Numbered from the stretch's first letter, positions 1-8,458 are shown. The stretch is DNA of 64,000 nucleotides from Pseudaminobacter soli (ex Li et al. 2025) (GCF_029892515.1 NZ_JARXVF010000005.1:124001-188000); one strand, 5' to 3'. Made by a program: numbers and translations. The notes: generated by a model not told the origin, from the sequence alone.

Positions 1-678
1 TTCTTCGACGTCAACTTGATCGTCAAATCCGCCGGCGCCGTGCTCAAGGCCTTCGGCACGAACATCTTCATCTTCGTGGTTTCCGGCATCCTGATCCTTG
101 TCTGGGCACTCGTCGTCGCCATTGCGCGCACACTCCCCGGCGAAGCAGGCAAGCCGATCCGCACGCTCGCCATCATCTATGGCGATCTGTTCCGCGGCCT
201 GCCGGCGATCATCACCATCTATCTCATCGGCTTCGGCCTGCCGCTTACCGGCCTGCCGATCCTGAAGGACCTTTCCTCCAACGCCTACGCGATCATCGCG
301 CTGACGCTGACCTATGGCGCCTACACCTCCGAGGTCTATCGCGCCGGCATCGAAAGCGTGCATCCGAGCCAGATCGCGGCGGCCCGCTCACTCGGCCTGT
401 CCTACTTCAGGACCATGCGCTACGTGGTCGTTCCGCTGGCCGTGCGCGGCATCATTCCCCCGCTGATGAACAACTGCATCAGCCTGCAGAAGGACACCGC
501 GCTGGTTGCCATCATCGGCACGATCGACGCCTTCAACCAGTCGAAGATCATCGCCAGCAACAACTTCAACCTCTCCGCCGTCACCACCGTCGCCATCCTC
601 TTCATCGTCATCACGATCCCGCAGGCGCGCTTCGTCGACAAGCTGATCGAACGCGACCGCAAGAAGATGCGCTCCTGA
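1..678 (+). CDS. Amino-acid ABC transporter permease (5' end outside window)
   Basis: Inner-membrane permease of a polar amino-acid (His/Glu/Gln family) ABC importer. The reading frame is open from base 1, so the true start lies upstream; the TTG at 16 is only the first possible start inside the window. Hydrophobic segments alternate with the cytoplasmic EAA loop (AYTSEVYRAGIESV through ARSLGLSYFRTMRYVVVP), which docks with the ATPase, and the conserved LQKDTALVAIIG follows. The stop at 676-678 lies about 25 bases before the ATPase start, so the two are cotranscribed. The substrate cannot be read from the sequence. The downstream peptidase gene hints at import of small peptides or amino-acid derivatives, which is inference. 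Confidence 0.93.
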   Translation, partial: FFDVNLIVKSAGAVLKAFGTNIFIFVVSGILILVWALVVAIARTLPGEAGKPIRTLAIIYGDLFRGLPAIITIYLIGFGLPLTGLPILKDLSSNAYAIIALTLTYGAYTSEVYRAGIESVHPSQIAAARSLGLSYFRTMRYVVVPLAVRGIIPPLMNNCISLQKDTALVAIIGTIDAFNQSKIIASNNFNLSAVTTVAILFIVITIPQARFVDKLIERDRKKMRS

Positions 679-703
679 CCCTCGAACGGATGGATTGAAA
701 AAG

Positions 704-1447
704 ATGGCACTGGTCGAAATCGACAAGGCATACAAGCGCTACGGCGCGGTGGAGGTTCTCTCCGGCATCTCGCTCGACATCGAGGAGCATCAGGTGGTCT
801 GCCTGATCGGCCCTTCGGGCTGCGGAAAGTCCACGCTGCTGCGCTGCATCAACCGTCTGGAGACGATCAACGAAGGCGAGATCCGCCTGCACGGCGACCG
901 GGTGACCGGCCCCGGCGTGGATCTCGACGCCCTGCGCCGCGAGATCGGCATCGTCTTCCAGGGCTACAACCTCTTCCCGCATATGAGCGTGATCGAGAAC
1001 GTCACGCTGGCGCCGACCAAGGTGCTGAACATGTCGCGGGGGGAAGCGGTCGAGAAGGGCAAGGCTCTGCTGGCCCGCATCGGGCTGGGACACAAGGCGG
1101 ACGAATATCCCGACCGTCTTTCCGGCGGCCAGCAGCAGCGCGTCGCCATCGTGCGCGCGCTGATGATGGACCCCACGCTCTTGCTTCTGGACGAGATCAC
1201 CTCGGCGCTGGACCCCGAACTGGTTTCGGAAGTTCTGGACATCGTGCGCGATCTGGCCAAGAACGGCATGACCATGGTGCTCGCCACGCACGAAATGGGC
1301 TTTGCCCGCGAAGTCGCGGACAAGGTGTGTTTCCTGCAGGCCGGCAAGGTCTATGAGGAAGGCCCGCCGGAGCAGATCTTCGGCAACCCCCAGGGCGAGC
1401 GTACGCAAGCCTTCCTCAAGCGCATCGTGGAAGCCGGCCGCCTGTAA
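704..1447 (+). CDS. Amino-acid ABC transporter ATP-binding protein
   Basis: Cytoplasmic ATPase that powers the polar amino-acid importer encoded just upstream. From the ATG at 704 (a TTG at 695 is an alternative) the protein has 247 residues, usual for the GlnQ/HisP family. Walker A GPSGCGKS is at residues 36-43, the Q-loop in IVFQGYNLFPH, the signature LSGGQQQR near 139-146, Walker B LLLLDE near 159-164, and the H-loop in ATHEMGF. It sits between the permease and a P1-family peptidase, all on one strand with short gaps. No cognate binding protein is visible inside the window; it probably lies upstream. Confidence 0.95.
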   Translation: MALVEIDKAYKRYGAVEVLSGISLDIEEHQVVCLIGPSGCGKSTLLRCINRLETINEGEIRLHGDRVTGPGVDLDALRREIGIVFQGYNLFPHMSVIENVTLAPTKVLNMSRGEAVEKGKALLARIGLGHKADEYPDRLSGGQQQRVAIVRALMMDPTLLLLDEITSALDPELVSEVLDIVRDLAKNGMTMVLATHEMGFAREVADKVCFLQAGKVYEEGPPEQIFGNPQGERTQAFLKRIVEAGRL

Positions 1448-1471
1448 AGGCTGGTATTTGGAAAGATCGAG

Positions 1472-2497
1472 GTGACATCGGTGAACGCACGGGATTTTGG
1501 CATCGTCTGCGGAATTCTTCCCACGGGCGAAAAGAACGCGATCACCGATGTGCCCGGCGTGCGCGTCGGCCACCACACGATCCACGAGGGCGACATCAAC
1601 ACCGGCGTGACGGCAGTGCTGCCGCATGCCGGCAATCTCTATCGCAAGAAGGTGTTGGCGGCGAGCGACGTCATCAACGGCTTCGGCAAGAGCACGGGGC
1701 TGGTGCAGATTGACGAACTCGGCACGCTCGAAACGCCGATCCTGCTCACCAACACCTTTGGCGTCGGCACATGCGCCAATGCGCTGATCCGCGAGGCGAT
1801 CGCCGCCAATCCCGACATCGGCCGCCAGACGGCGACGGTGAACCCCGTGGTTTGCGAATGCAATGACGGGCCGCTGAACGACATCCAGGCGATGGCTGTC
1901 ACCGAAGAACATGCTCGGCTGGCGCTGGCGAACGCACATGAAGGCACTGTCGAGCAGGGCAATGTTGGCGCCGGCACAGGCATGACCTGCTTCGGCTTCA
2001 AGGGTGGCATCGGCACCTCGTCGCGCAGGTTCGAACTGGACGGCCAGACCTTCCATCTCGGCGCGCTGGTGCTTTCCAATTTCGGCCGCGCCGGCGATTT
2101 GGTGCTGCCGGACGGCCGCCGCCCCTCGCCTAACTCCGCAAAGGAGGCCGAGAAGGGCTCGGTCATCATCATCCTTGCCACCGATGTGCCGCTGGAACAC
2201 CGCCAGCTCAAGCGCGTCACGCGTCGCTGCGGCGCGGGTCTTGCGCGGCTCGGGGCTTTCTGGGGCCATGGCAGCGGCGACATCGCCATCGGCTTCACCA
2301 CCGCGACCACCATCGACCACGACGAGAAGAGCGATCTCATCTCGATGCGCGCGCTGAACGAGAACCGCATCGACAAGCTGTTCCGCGCCGCCACCGAGGC
2401 AACGCAGGAAGCGGTGCTGAACTCGATGTGCGCAGCCGAAGCCATGAAAGGCCGCGCGGGCAATTTCCGCCCCTCGCTGGCCGACTGGCTACGCTGA
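1472..2497 (+). CDS. P1 family N-terminal-nucleophile peptidase (DmpA/BapA-like aminopeptidase)
   Basis: Member of the self-processing DmpA/BapA (peptidase S58) family, whose members remove D-alanyl, L-alanyl or beta-amino acyl residues from small peptides. The family hallmark is autocleavage before a Ser or Thr that becomes the nucleophile; here the best candidate bond is Gly229-Ser230 in EKGSVIIILATD. The N-terminal TDVPGVRVGHHT and the AGTGMTCFGFKGGIG block are family-typical. The length of 341 residues is close to that of DmpA. The start is GTG at 1472 after GAAAGATCGAGG. It directly follows the ABC ATPase gene, so import and hydrolysis of a small amide or peptide is a plausible joint role, which is inference. 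A hairpin at 2505-2525 follows. Confidence 0.88.
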   Translation: MTSVNARDFGIVCGILPTGEKNAITDVPGVRVGHHTIHEGDINTGVTAVLPHAGNLYRKKVLAASDVINGFGKSTGLVQIDELGTLETPILLTNTFGVGTCANALIREAIAANPDIGRQTATVNPVVCECNDGPLNDIQAMAVTEEHARLALANAHEGTVEQGNVGAGTGMTCFGFKGGIGTSSRRFELDGQTFHLGALVLSNFGRAGDLVLPDGRRPSPNSAKEAEKGSVIIILATDVPLEHRQLKRVTRRCGAGLARLGAFWGHGSGDIAIGFTTATTIDHDEKSDLISMRALNENRIDKLFRAATEATQEAVLNSMCAAEAMKGRAGNFRPSLADWLR

Positions 2498-2502
2498 AAA
2501 GA

Positions 2503-2530
2503 AAGCGGCGGGACCAGCCCGCCGCAAATC
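2503..2530 (-). terminator. Rho-independent terminator of the RidA-like gene
   Basis: Stem GCGGCGGG (2505-2512) pairs with CCCGCCGC (2518-2525) around a five-base loop. Read on the minus strand the stem is followed by TTTCTTTTC, a U-rich tail, so it best terminates the leftward gene ending at 2557. It may also stop the rightward peptidase gene. Confidence 0.65.
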
Positions 2531-2556
2531 CTCTATCTATCGGCTGAGTGAACCGC

Positions 2557-2967
2557 TTAGCGCGGCAGCACGGCCGTCGCCTCGATCTCGACCTTGGCCT
2601 CGTCTTCCATCAGCGCCACGACCTGCACCATGGCCATTGCCGGGAAATGCTTACCCAGCACCTCGCGATAGGCGGCGCCGATCTCGCGCAGGTTCGCAAG
2701 GTATTCCTTCTTGTCGGTGATGTACCAGGTGAGCTTGACGATGTGCTCGGGCCGGCCGCCGGCTACCTTCAGCACATCTACGATGTTCTGCAGCGTCTGC
2801 CGGGTCTGGCCCACCAGATCCTTTTCCTCGAAGACCTGATCGGCGTTCCAGCCGATCTGCCCGCCGAGATAGGCGACGCGGCCATCCGCAAGGATGCCAT
2901 TCGCATAGCCCTTGGCCGGCTTCCAGTTTGCCGGATGCAGCACTTCGTGAATGGTGGCGGTGGTCAT
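2557..2967 (-). CDS. RidA/YjgF-family protein, catalytic Arg absent
   Basis: 136-residue protein with the chorismate-mutase-like Rid fold. Family members include enamine/imine deaminases and ring-opening amidohydrolases of aromatic catabolism. Visible family blocks are VAYLGGQIGW, QTRQTLQNIVDVLKVAGG and VEIEATAVLPR. In archetypal RidA an Arg ten residues before the final Ala of the EIEA motif holds the substrate carboxylate; here the aligned position is Leu119 (VALMEDEAKVEIEA). It therefore belongs to a divergent Rid subgroup and should not be called a 2-iminopropanoate deaminase by default. It lies 82 bases downstream of tryptophan 2,3-dioxygenase on the same strand, which suggests a role near tryptophan catabolism (inference). 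Confidence 0.85.
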   Translation of the reverse strand: MTTATIHEVLHPANWKPAKGYANGILADGRVAYLGGQIGWNADQVFEEKDLVGQTRQTLQNIVDVLKVAGGRPEHIVKLTWYITDKKEYLANLREIGAAYREVLGKHFPAMAMVQVVALMEDEAKVEIEATAVLPR

Positions 2968-3049
2968 GAATTGTCTCCGATATCAGTTCTTCGTCTTTGT
3001 TGATGGCTTTGGATCGCCGGGCCTCCCTGCCCTCCTCCCCAGTCCTGCC

Positions 3050-3883
3050 CTAGAGCGCGGTCCGCACCTTCCAGAGTTCCGGGAACAGCTCGACCTCCAG
3101 CATCTTGCGCAGATAGGACACGCCGGAGGTGCCGCCGGTGCCGCGCTTCAGGCCGATGATGCGCTCGACAGTGGTGACGTGGTTGAAGCGCCAGCGCCGG
3201 AAATAGTCTTCGAAGTCGACCAGCTTCTCGGCAAGCTCATAGAGCATCCAGTAGCGCGCCGGGTCCTGGTACACTTCCTTCCAGGCATTCAGCACCTGGT
3301 CGTTCTCAGCGCGCGTCTCGCGCAAGTTGGAACGGTCCACATCCGCACCGATGTCAAAGCCGTGGCGCGCCAGAAGCCGCAAGGCTTCGTCATAGAGGCT
3401 GGGGCCAGCGAGAATTTCTTCCAGCTCGGCGAGGACCTCGGGCTTGTGCTCATGCGGCTTCAGCATGGGCAGGTTGCGGTTGCCGGCCAGGAACTCAATC
3501 GCCCGGTACTGATGGGACTGGAAGCCCGACGACTGGCCGAGCGAGCCGCGGAACTGCGTGTATTCGCTGGGCGTCATCGTGCGCAGCACGTCCCAGGCGC
3601 TGTTCAGCTGCTCGAAGATCCGCGCCACGCGGGTCAGCATCTTGAAGGCCGGCTGCAGGCGGTCCTCGCGGATCGCCACGATGGCCGAACGCATTTCGTG
3701 GATGGCGAGCTTCATCCAGAGTTCGGAGGTCTGGTGCTGGATGATGAACAAGAGCTCGTCATGCGCGGTCGAGAGCGGCTCTTGCGCCGTGAGCACCTTG
3801 TCCAGCTGAAGATAGTCGCCATACGACATGCGCCCGCGGAACTCCATCTGAGCGCCCTGTGCAGGATTGTCAGCTTGCGTCAT
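3050..3883 (-). CDS. kynA: Tryptophan 2,3-dioxygenase
   Basis: Haem enzyme that opens the indole ring of L-tryptophan to N-formylkynurenine, the first step of the kynurenine pathway in the cytoplasm. The 277-residue length is typical. His50 in [14 protein letters not shown] is the distal His, the segment [17 protein letters not shown] (about 111-127) binds substrate, His235 in [13 protein letters not shown] is the proximal haem ligand, and [11 protein letters not shown] (about 248-258) closes the active site. The start is the ATG at 3883. No kynureninase or formamidase gene is visible alongside; the neighbours are an SDR gene upstream and a Rid-family gene downstream. A palindrome at 3954-3969 lies in its promoter region. 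Confidence 0.96.
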   Translation of the reverse strand: MTQADNPAQGAQMEFRGRMSYGDYLQLDKVLTAQEPLSTAHDELLFIIQHQTSELWMKLAIHEMRSAIVAIREDRLQPAFKMLTRVARIFEQLNSAWDVLRTMTPSEYTQFRGSLGQSSGFQSHQYRAIEFLAGNRNLPMLKPHEHKPEVLAELEEILAGPSLYDEALRLLARHGFDIGADVDRSNLRETRAENDQVLNAWKEVYQDPARYWMLYELAEKLVDFEDYFRRWRFNHVTTVERIIGLKRGTGGTSGVSYLRKMLEVELFPELWKVRTAL

Positions 3884-3953
3884 GCAACTCGTCCCTTGTT
3901 GGCGGAGCCCGCCTTCCCCTTGTTTTTGGGAAGGATCGCACTCCCGGGATTAC

Positions 3954-3969
3954 ATTTCAAGCATGAAAT
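3954..3969 (-). promoter_or_regulatory. Candidate operator upstream of tryptophan 2,3-dioxygenase
   Basis: Perfect inverted repeat ATTTCA-N4-TGAAAT in an A/T-rich stretch 71-86 bases before the kynA start codon, inside otherwise GC-rich DNA. The size and spacing suit a dimeric regulator. Lrp/AsnC-type KynR proteins control kyn genes in other proteobacteria, but no such gene is in the window. The assignment is speculative. Confidence 0.3.
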
Positions 3970-3990
3970 TTTATGATTAAAATATCTAGG

Positions 3991-4746
3991 TCAGCCCCGT
4001 CCAACATAAGGCATATTGGTTGCCATCACCGTCATGAACAGCACATTGGCGTCGAGCGGCAGCCCGGCCATGTAAAGAACGGCTTCGGCCACGCGTTCCA
4101 CATCCATCACCGCCTCCGGCGCAATCGTTCCGTTGGCCTGCGGTACGCCCTGGGTCATCGGCACGGCCATTTCGGTCAGGGCGTTGCCGATGTCGATCTG
4201 GCCGCAGGCGATGTCGAAGGGTCGCCCGTCGAGCGCGAGCGTCTTGGTGAGGCCGGTGATGGCGTGCTTGGTCGTGGTGTAGGGCACCGAGCCCGGGCGC
4301 GGCGCGTGCGCAGAGACAGACCCATTGTTGATAATGCGGCCACCCTGGGGGCTCTGCCGGCGCATGGCCCCGAAGGCTGCCCGCGCGCACAGGAACGAGC
4401 CGGTGAGATTGACGCCGACCACGTCCTCCCACACATCGACGGAGATTTCGTCGATCAAGGTCGACTTGTAACCCATGCCGGCATTGTTGAAGAGCAGGTC
4501 CACGCGGCCGAACGTGCTTATCACTTCGGCAAACAGCGCATCGACCTGATCGGCCCTGGAAATGTCGCAGGCCACCGCCAGCGCCTTTGCCTCGCAGGGG
4601 CCGGCAGCTGCGATCGCGTCGTCGAGGACGGATTTCCGACGGCCGACGAAAACCGTGTTCCAGCCTGCCTTCAGAAGTGCGGTTGCGACGGATTTGCCGA
4701 TACCGGTGCCTGAACCGGTGACGATTGCAATCTTGCTGTTTGCCAT
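3991..4746 (-). CDS. SDR family NAD(P)-dependent oxidoreductase
   Basis: Classical short-chain dehydrogenase/reductase of 251 residues. The nucleotide-binding motif TGSGTGIG is at 10-17, NNAG at 87-90, the catalytic Ser in NNGSVSAH at about 143, and the Y-x3-K pair at Tyr156/Lys160 (PYTTTKHA). All active-site positions are intact, so it should be a working oxidoreductase. The substrate is unknown: the family covers 3-oxoacyl, sugar and hydroxy-acid oxidoreductases. It lies 107 bases upstream of tryptophan 2,3-dioxygenase on the same strand, but the A/T-rich palindromic gap suggests kynA has its own promoter. Confidence 0.88.
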   Translation of the reverse strand: MANSKIAIVTGSGTGIGKSVATALLKAGWNTVFVGRRKSVLDDAIAAAGPCEAKALAVACDISRADQVDALFAEVISTFGRVDLLFNNAGMGYKSTLIDEISVDVWEDVVGVNLTGSFLCARAAFGAMRRQSPQGGRIINNGSVSAHAPRPGSVPYTTTKHAITGLTKTLALDGRPFDIACGQIDIGNALTEMAVPMTQGVPQANGTIAPEAVMDVERVAEAVLYMAGLPLDANVLFMTVMATNMPYVGRG

Positions 4747-4823
4747 TTCGAGCCTCCCTTTCGGTAGCGAGGCATCGCAAAAGCGGGCCGGTCAGGCAAG
4801 CGATTGAAGCGGTTTCGGCAGAC

Positions 4824-4855
4824 AAAAAGGGCGGTCATTGGCGACCGCCCTAAGA
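4824..4855 (-). terminator. Rho-independent terminator after the DUF533 gene
   Basis: GGGCGGTC (4829-4836) pairs with GACCGCCC (4843-4850). Read leftward, the stem is followed by TTTTTGTC. It lies about 100 bases beyond the stop of the leftward DUF533 gene (4950) and before the SDR gene start. Confidence 0.7.
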
Positions 4856-4949
4856 TGGGAATTCCGCTTGGGAGGAGGATAGCGGATCCGAATGATGAAA
4901 ATGATGCGCTTGAAAGGTTAACGGAATCTTAATGCGCAAATCGCGGCAG

Positions 4950-5681
4950 TCAGGCGCTCGCCGCGCTTTCTTCGACCCCGCCGGGCACCTTGGCGGCCGA
5001 AACTGTCGCCTCGATATGATCGACCAGCGCATCCGGCAGCTTGAGCCTTCCTGCCAACATGTCGAGGAAGCCACGCTCTGCGCGAGTGTGCGGCTCGATG
5101 GTCATCCGGGCGGCGGTGTAGAGCTCGATCTTCTGGGCGTCTGTGTGGGCGGCCGCGACCAGCGAGTCGATGTCGAGCGGCCGGGCCAGCTCGCCTAGCA
5201 GGAAGCTCTCCGCATCGGGCCCGATGTGGGAGCCGGCGATCTTGTCGGCGATCTTGCGGCGCTCTTCGTCATCGACATGGCCGTCGGCCTTGGCGGCGGC
5301 AATCATGGTGCGCACCAGCGCCAGCGCGAACTCGCTTTCGCCTTGCGGCGCCTGCGAGGGATGGAAACTGGTATCTTCCGGGGCCGGCAGCAGTTCCGGC
5401 TCATGCACGCCTGCGGGCGCCGGCTTGCCGCCGTTCTGGTAGCTCTGGTAGGCCTTGTAGGCGAGGCCCGCCACGGCGGCGAGGCCGCCGAGCTTCAACG
5501 CCGATTTTGCAACCTTGCGCCCGGGCCCGGTCCCCAACAGAACCGCGACCAGCGCACCGGCCGCCAACGGGTTGTCCTTTGCAAGCTGTGTTGCCTGGTC
5601 GGCTTTTTCGCGTACGGTCGACTCGGTGCCGGGCACCTTCGAGCCAAGCAGATCGTCAAGCAGCTTCTTGGGATCCAACAT
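4950..5681 (-). CDS. DUF533 / TerB-like tellurite-resistance-domain protein
   Basis: 243 residues from the ATG at 5681, chosen over an upstream start at 5762 because CCGGAGGCC stands at the right distance before it. The N-terminal part (MLDPKKLLDDLLG) is followed by a short hydrophobic stretch (LAAGALVAVLLG, then LGGLAAVAGLAYKAYQSYQNGG) and a helical C-terminal domain of the TerB-like type (residues about 115-240, MIAAAKADGHVDDEERRKI). The acidic DGHVDDEE segment is the metal-binding feature of TerB-like proteins. E. coli YebE is the same family; its function is not established, although yebE-like genes respond to envelope stress. It stands alone between SDR and trhO genes. Confidence 0.82.
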   Translation of the reverse strand: MLDPKKLLDDLLGSKVPGTESTVREKADQATQLAKDNPLAAGALVAVLLGTGPGRKVAKSALKLGGLAAVAGLAYKAYQSYQNGGKPAPAGVHEPELLPAPEDTSFHPSQAPQGESEFALALVRTMIAAAKADGHVDDEERRKIADKIAGSHIGPDAESFLLGELARPLDIDSLVAAAHTDAQKIELYTAARMTIEPHTRAERGFLDMLAGRLKLPDALVDHIEATVSAAKVPGGVEESAASA

Positions 5682-5816
5682 TCGGGCCTCCGGAATTTGG
5701 GTCCGCAGCTGGCGGACTGTTTCGGGTGCCGGTGAGGTAGGCAGCGCAAAGTGGCATTGCAATGCGGCGGTGACAATTTGTGACCGCGCGCTGCCTATGA
5801 AAGAGGATTGGTCCGA

Positions 5817-6743
5817 TCAGCTGCCGATATGCCGAACGCCGCGATCGGCCGCGAGTTCCACTTGCTTGTGCCGTTCGGCATAGCGCGCGCGGTCCTCGTC
5901 GGTGCGCACTTCATGGCAATGCGGGCAGGAGACGCCCTCGATAAAATGCGGTGAGGCCTGCTCTTCAAGCGCAAGCGGATGGCGGCAGGCACGGCAGAGC
6001 ACGGAAACGCCCTGCTCCAGCCCATGCGACACGGCCACGCGCTCGTCGAAGACGAAACACTCGCCGTCCCAGAGGCTTTGCTCGGCCGGCACTTCTTCCA
6101 GATATTTCAGGATGCCGCCCTTGAGGTGGAACACGTCCTCGATGCCGAGCGACTTCACATAGGCGGTCGCCTTTTCGCAGCGAATGCCGCCGGTGCAGAA
6201 CATGGCCACCTTGCGGCCCTCAAGGTCACCACGGTGCTGCTCGACCCAGTCGGGAAACTCGCGGAAACTGCTGGTCTTGGGATCGACCGCGTTGCGGAAC
6301 GTGCCGATCGAGACTTCGTAGTCGTTGCGCGTGTCGATGACGATCGTGTCTGGGTCAGCGATCAGCGCATTCCAGTCCTTCGCCTCGACATAGGCGCCGG
6401 TGCCGTCCAGCGGGTCGATGCCCTCGACGCCCATGGTCACGATCTCGCGCTTCAGCCGCACCTTCATGCGGTGGAACGGCATCTCGTCTGCGCGGCTGTA
6501 TTTGAGCTCCAGCCCAGCGAATTCGGGAACCGCCTCCAGCCAGGCGATCAGGCCGGCGATGGCCTCGTCGGTCCCGGCGACCGTGCCGTTGATGCCTTCG
6601 CGGGCCAGGAGCAGCGTGCCCTTGATGCCGTGCGAGCAGCAGAAGGCGGCGAGCGGCTCGCGCAAAGCCTCGAATGCTTCGAGCCGGCAGAACCGGTAGA
6701 GCGCGGCGACGCAGAAATCTTGCTGGGGCGTGGATGAATTCAT
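5817..6743 (-). CDS. trhO: tRNA uridine-34 hydroxylase, rhodanese family (TrhO/YceA)
   Basis: 308-residue protein of the YceA/TrhO family, which hydroxylates wobble uridine 34 to 5-hydroxyuridine in some tRNAs using oxygen. It has an N-terminal acylphosphatase-like UPF0176 domain (about 10-105, with [10 protein letters not shown]), a central rhodanese domain (about 125-225) with active-site Cys in [10 protein letters not shown], and a C-terminal zinc-binding section with CRAC and CPHC pairs (about 250-282). All Cys residues are present. It is flanked by the DUF533 gene (same strand, 136 bases away) and a divergent muramidase gene. The function is assigned from the family. Confidence 0.92.
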   Translation of the reverse strand: MNSSTPQQDFCVAALYRFCRLEAFEALREPLAAFCCSHGIKGTLLLAREGINGTVAGTDEAIAGLIAWLEAVPEFAGLELKYSRADEMPFHRMKVRLKREIVTMGVEGIDPLDGTGAYVEAKDWNALIADPDTIVIDTRNDYEVSIGTFRNAVDPKTSSFREFPDWVEQHRGDLEGRKVAMFCTGGIRCEKATAYVKSLGIEDVFHLKGGILKYLEEVPAEQSLWDGECFVFDERVAVSHGLEQGVSVLCRACRHPLALEEQASPHFIEGVSCPHCHEVRTDEDRARYAERHKQVELAADRGVRHIGS

Positions 6744-6917
6744 TGAATGGGGCAGTAGCGCCTGCGGAGATTTGTTTCAAGACGCCTCGAGAAAGCCTTT
6801 TGCCGCAACGGCTTGCCGAAGCGGCTAATCAGGCGACGCCCCGCACCTGCGCCGGGTTTTATCCCCCGCCAACGGAGCGGAAGCAGAATTGGCGCACCAC
6901 AGGGAGACGCCAAGATC

Positions 6918-7670
6918 ATGTTCACACAGGAAATCATCGACGAAATCCGGGCCGCCGCCCGATCGCTCGGCATCGAGGCCGAAGCATTGCTGGCCATTGC
7001 CGAAGTGGAAAGCGGCGGCCAGGCCTATGCCCGTGTGGATGGGCGCAACGAGCCCCTGATCCGCTTCGAGGGCCACTATTTCGACCGGCGACTTTCGACC
7101 GTCAACCAGATCAAGGCGCGGGCACTCGGCCTCTCCGCGCCGGCCGCCGGCGCGGTTGCCAATCCACGCACACAAGAGGCGCGGTGGCGACTTCTGGCCC
7201 GCGCGGCCGAAATCGATCGCAAGGCGGCCTATGAATCCGTCTCCTGGGGCGTGGGCCAGGTCATGGGTGCCCACTGGGCGTGGCTCGACTATGCGAATGT
7301 CGATGCGCTGGTCGCCGAGGCGCGCAGCGGCATCGCCGGGCAGATACGCCTGATGGCGGGTTACATCGACAAGGCCGGGCTGACCGCCGCGCTTCGGGAC
7401 CGGGACTGGACCGCCTTTGCCCGCGGCTACAACGGCCCGGACTATCGCAAGAACGGCTATCACACGAAAATCGCCGCCGCATATGGGCGCTACAAGGCAA
7501 GCAGCGAAATCGCCAGCCAATCGCGGCCTGGCAGCCTGCCGCCCGGCGACGCCTCCAACGTCGGCAAAAACATCTCGCCATCCGTGGCCCTGCCGGGTCG
7601 GGTGTCGGAACCTCAGAGCGCTCTCGGCGGTTGGTGGAACGGGCTCAAGGCAATGCTTCTGCGGCGGTGA
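6918..7670 (+). CDS. N-acetylmuramidase domain protein (endolysin-like)
   Basis: 250-residue protein with the N-acetylmuramidase (DUF3380) fold found in phage endolysins, which hydrolyses the MurNAc-GlcNAc bond of peptidoglycan. The likely catalytic Glu is in AIAEVESGGQAY, followed by LIRFEGHYF, SWGVGQVMGAHW and FARGYNGPDYRKNGYHTKIAAAY, all typical. The ATG at 6918 has AGGGAGA upstream; the open frame reaches further 5', but that stretch is arginine-rich and not domain-like. No signal peptide, holin or phage gene is visible. It may be a domesticated lysin; export would need a partner. The C-terminal 60 residues are low-complexity. Confidence 0.82.
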   Translation: MFTQEIIDEIRAAARSLGIEAEALLAIAEVESGGQAYARVDGRNEPLIRFEGHYFDRRLSTVNQIKARALGLSAPAAGAVANPRTQEARWRLLARAAEIDRKAAYESVSWGVGQVMGAHWAWLDYANVDALVAEARSGIAGQIRLMAGYIDKAGLTAALRDRDWTAFARGYNGPDYRKNGYHTKIAAAYGRYKASSEIASQSRPGSLPPGDASNVGKNISPSVALPGRVSEPQSALGGWWNGLKAMLLRR

Positions 7671-7746
7671 CACACTTTGTCTCCGTGACTTGCGGGACTG
7701 CCTCTGCTAAATCGGTTGAAATTCCTGTCACGCTTCAGAGAACCTT

Positions 7747-8388
7747 ATGTCCAGCAAGACCGACAAGCTCCTTTCTCTCCTCGACGGCCAGCCGGTTATT
7801 CCGGTGCTGAAGATCGACAATGTGGCCGATGCCGTACCGCTGGCCCGCGCACTGGCAAAAGGCGGCCTGCGCGCCATTGAGATCACGCTGAGGACGGCTG
7901 ACGCGCTGGAGGCGATCCGTCGCGTGATCGGCGAGGTCGAGAACGCGATCGTCGGCGCCGGTACCATCCTCGATCCGCGCCACTTCGAGCAGGCCGCCGA
8001 GGCGGGCTCGAAGTTCATCGTCAGCCCGGGGGTGACGCGCGAGCTTCTCCGTGCGGCCAACGACAGCCCGGTCCCACTGCTGCCGGGCGCCATCACACCA
8101 GGCGAGATCATGACCGCGCGCGATGCCGGGCTGGACTTCCTGAAGTTCTTCCCGGCTGAGCAGGCGGGCGGTGCGGCCTTCCTCAAGGCGCTTGCCTCGC
8201 CTTTCGCAGGCATCCGCTTCTGCCCGACGGGTGGCGTATCGGCCGGCAATGCGGCCAGCTATCTCGCTTTGCCCAATGTCATCTGCGTGGGCGGTTCGTG
8301 GGTGGCGCCGGACAATCTGGTGAAGGCCGGCGACTGGGGCGCGATTGAAGCTCTCGCCCGCGAAGCCACGACCCTGCGGAAGGCCTGA
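7747..8388 (+). CDS. eda: 2-Dehydro-3-deoxy-phosphogluconate (KDPG) aldolase
   Basis: Class I aldolase that splits KDPG into pyruvate and glyceraldehyde 3-phosphate, the last step of the Entner-Doudoroff route, and can also act on 4-hydroxy-2-oxoglutarate. The length of 213 residues is typical. Glu45 (AIEITLRT) and the Schiff-base Lys133 (DFLKFFPAE) are in place, as are the phosphate-binding SPGVT and GGVSAGN loops. No edd or zwf gene is adjacent, so it stands as a single gene, closed by the terminator at 8428-8458. Confidence 0.95.
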   Translation: MSSKTDKLLSLLDGQPVIPVLKIDNVADAVPLARALAKGGLRAIEITLRTADALEAIRRVIGEVENAIVGAGTILDPRHFEQAAEAGSKFIVSPGVTRELLRAANDSPVPLLPGAITPGEIMTARDAGLDFLKFFPAEQAGGAAFLKALASPFAGIRFCPTGGVSAGNAASYLALPNVICVGGSWVAPDNLVKAGDWGAIEALAREATTLRKA

Positions 8389-8427
8389 GCCGGCTTTCCG
8401 CAATCGGAAAAACACTTCGCCCAAACG

Positions 8428-8458
8428 AAAAAGCGCCGGACTTGCCGGCGCTTTTTTT
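8428..8458. terminator. Bidirectional rho-independent terminator
   Basis: GCGCCGG (8433-8439) pairs with CCGGCGC (8445-8451), flanked by an A-run on the left and seven Ts on the right. It lies between the convergent eda (ending 8388, rightward) and DUF882 (ending 8483, leftward) genes, so it can serve both. Confidence 0.85.

Noticed and set aside
611-2320. Long leftward open frame of 569 codons opposite the ABC ATPase and peptidase genes
   Set aside because: It is antisense to two well-conserved genes, rich in His, Arg and Ala, and has no domain-like motif; GC-rich third positions leave such frames open by chance.
2557-4746. Complete kynurenine operon
   Set aside because: Only tryptophan dioxygenase is recognisable; the SDR and Rid-like genes are not known kynurenine enzymes, and kynureninase and formamidase are absent.
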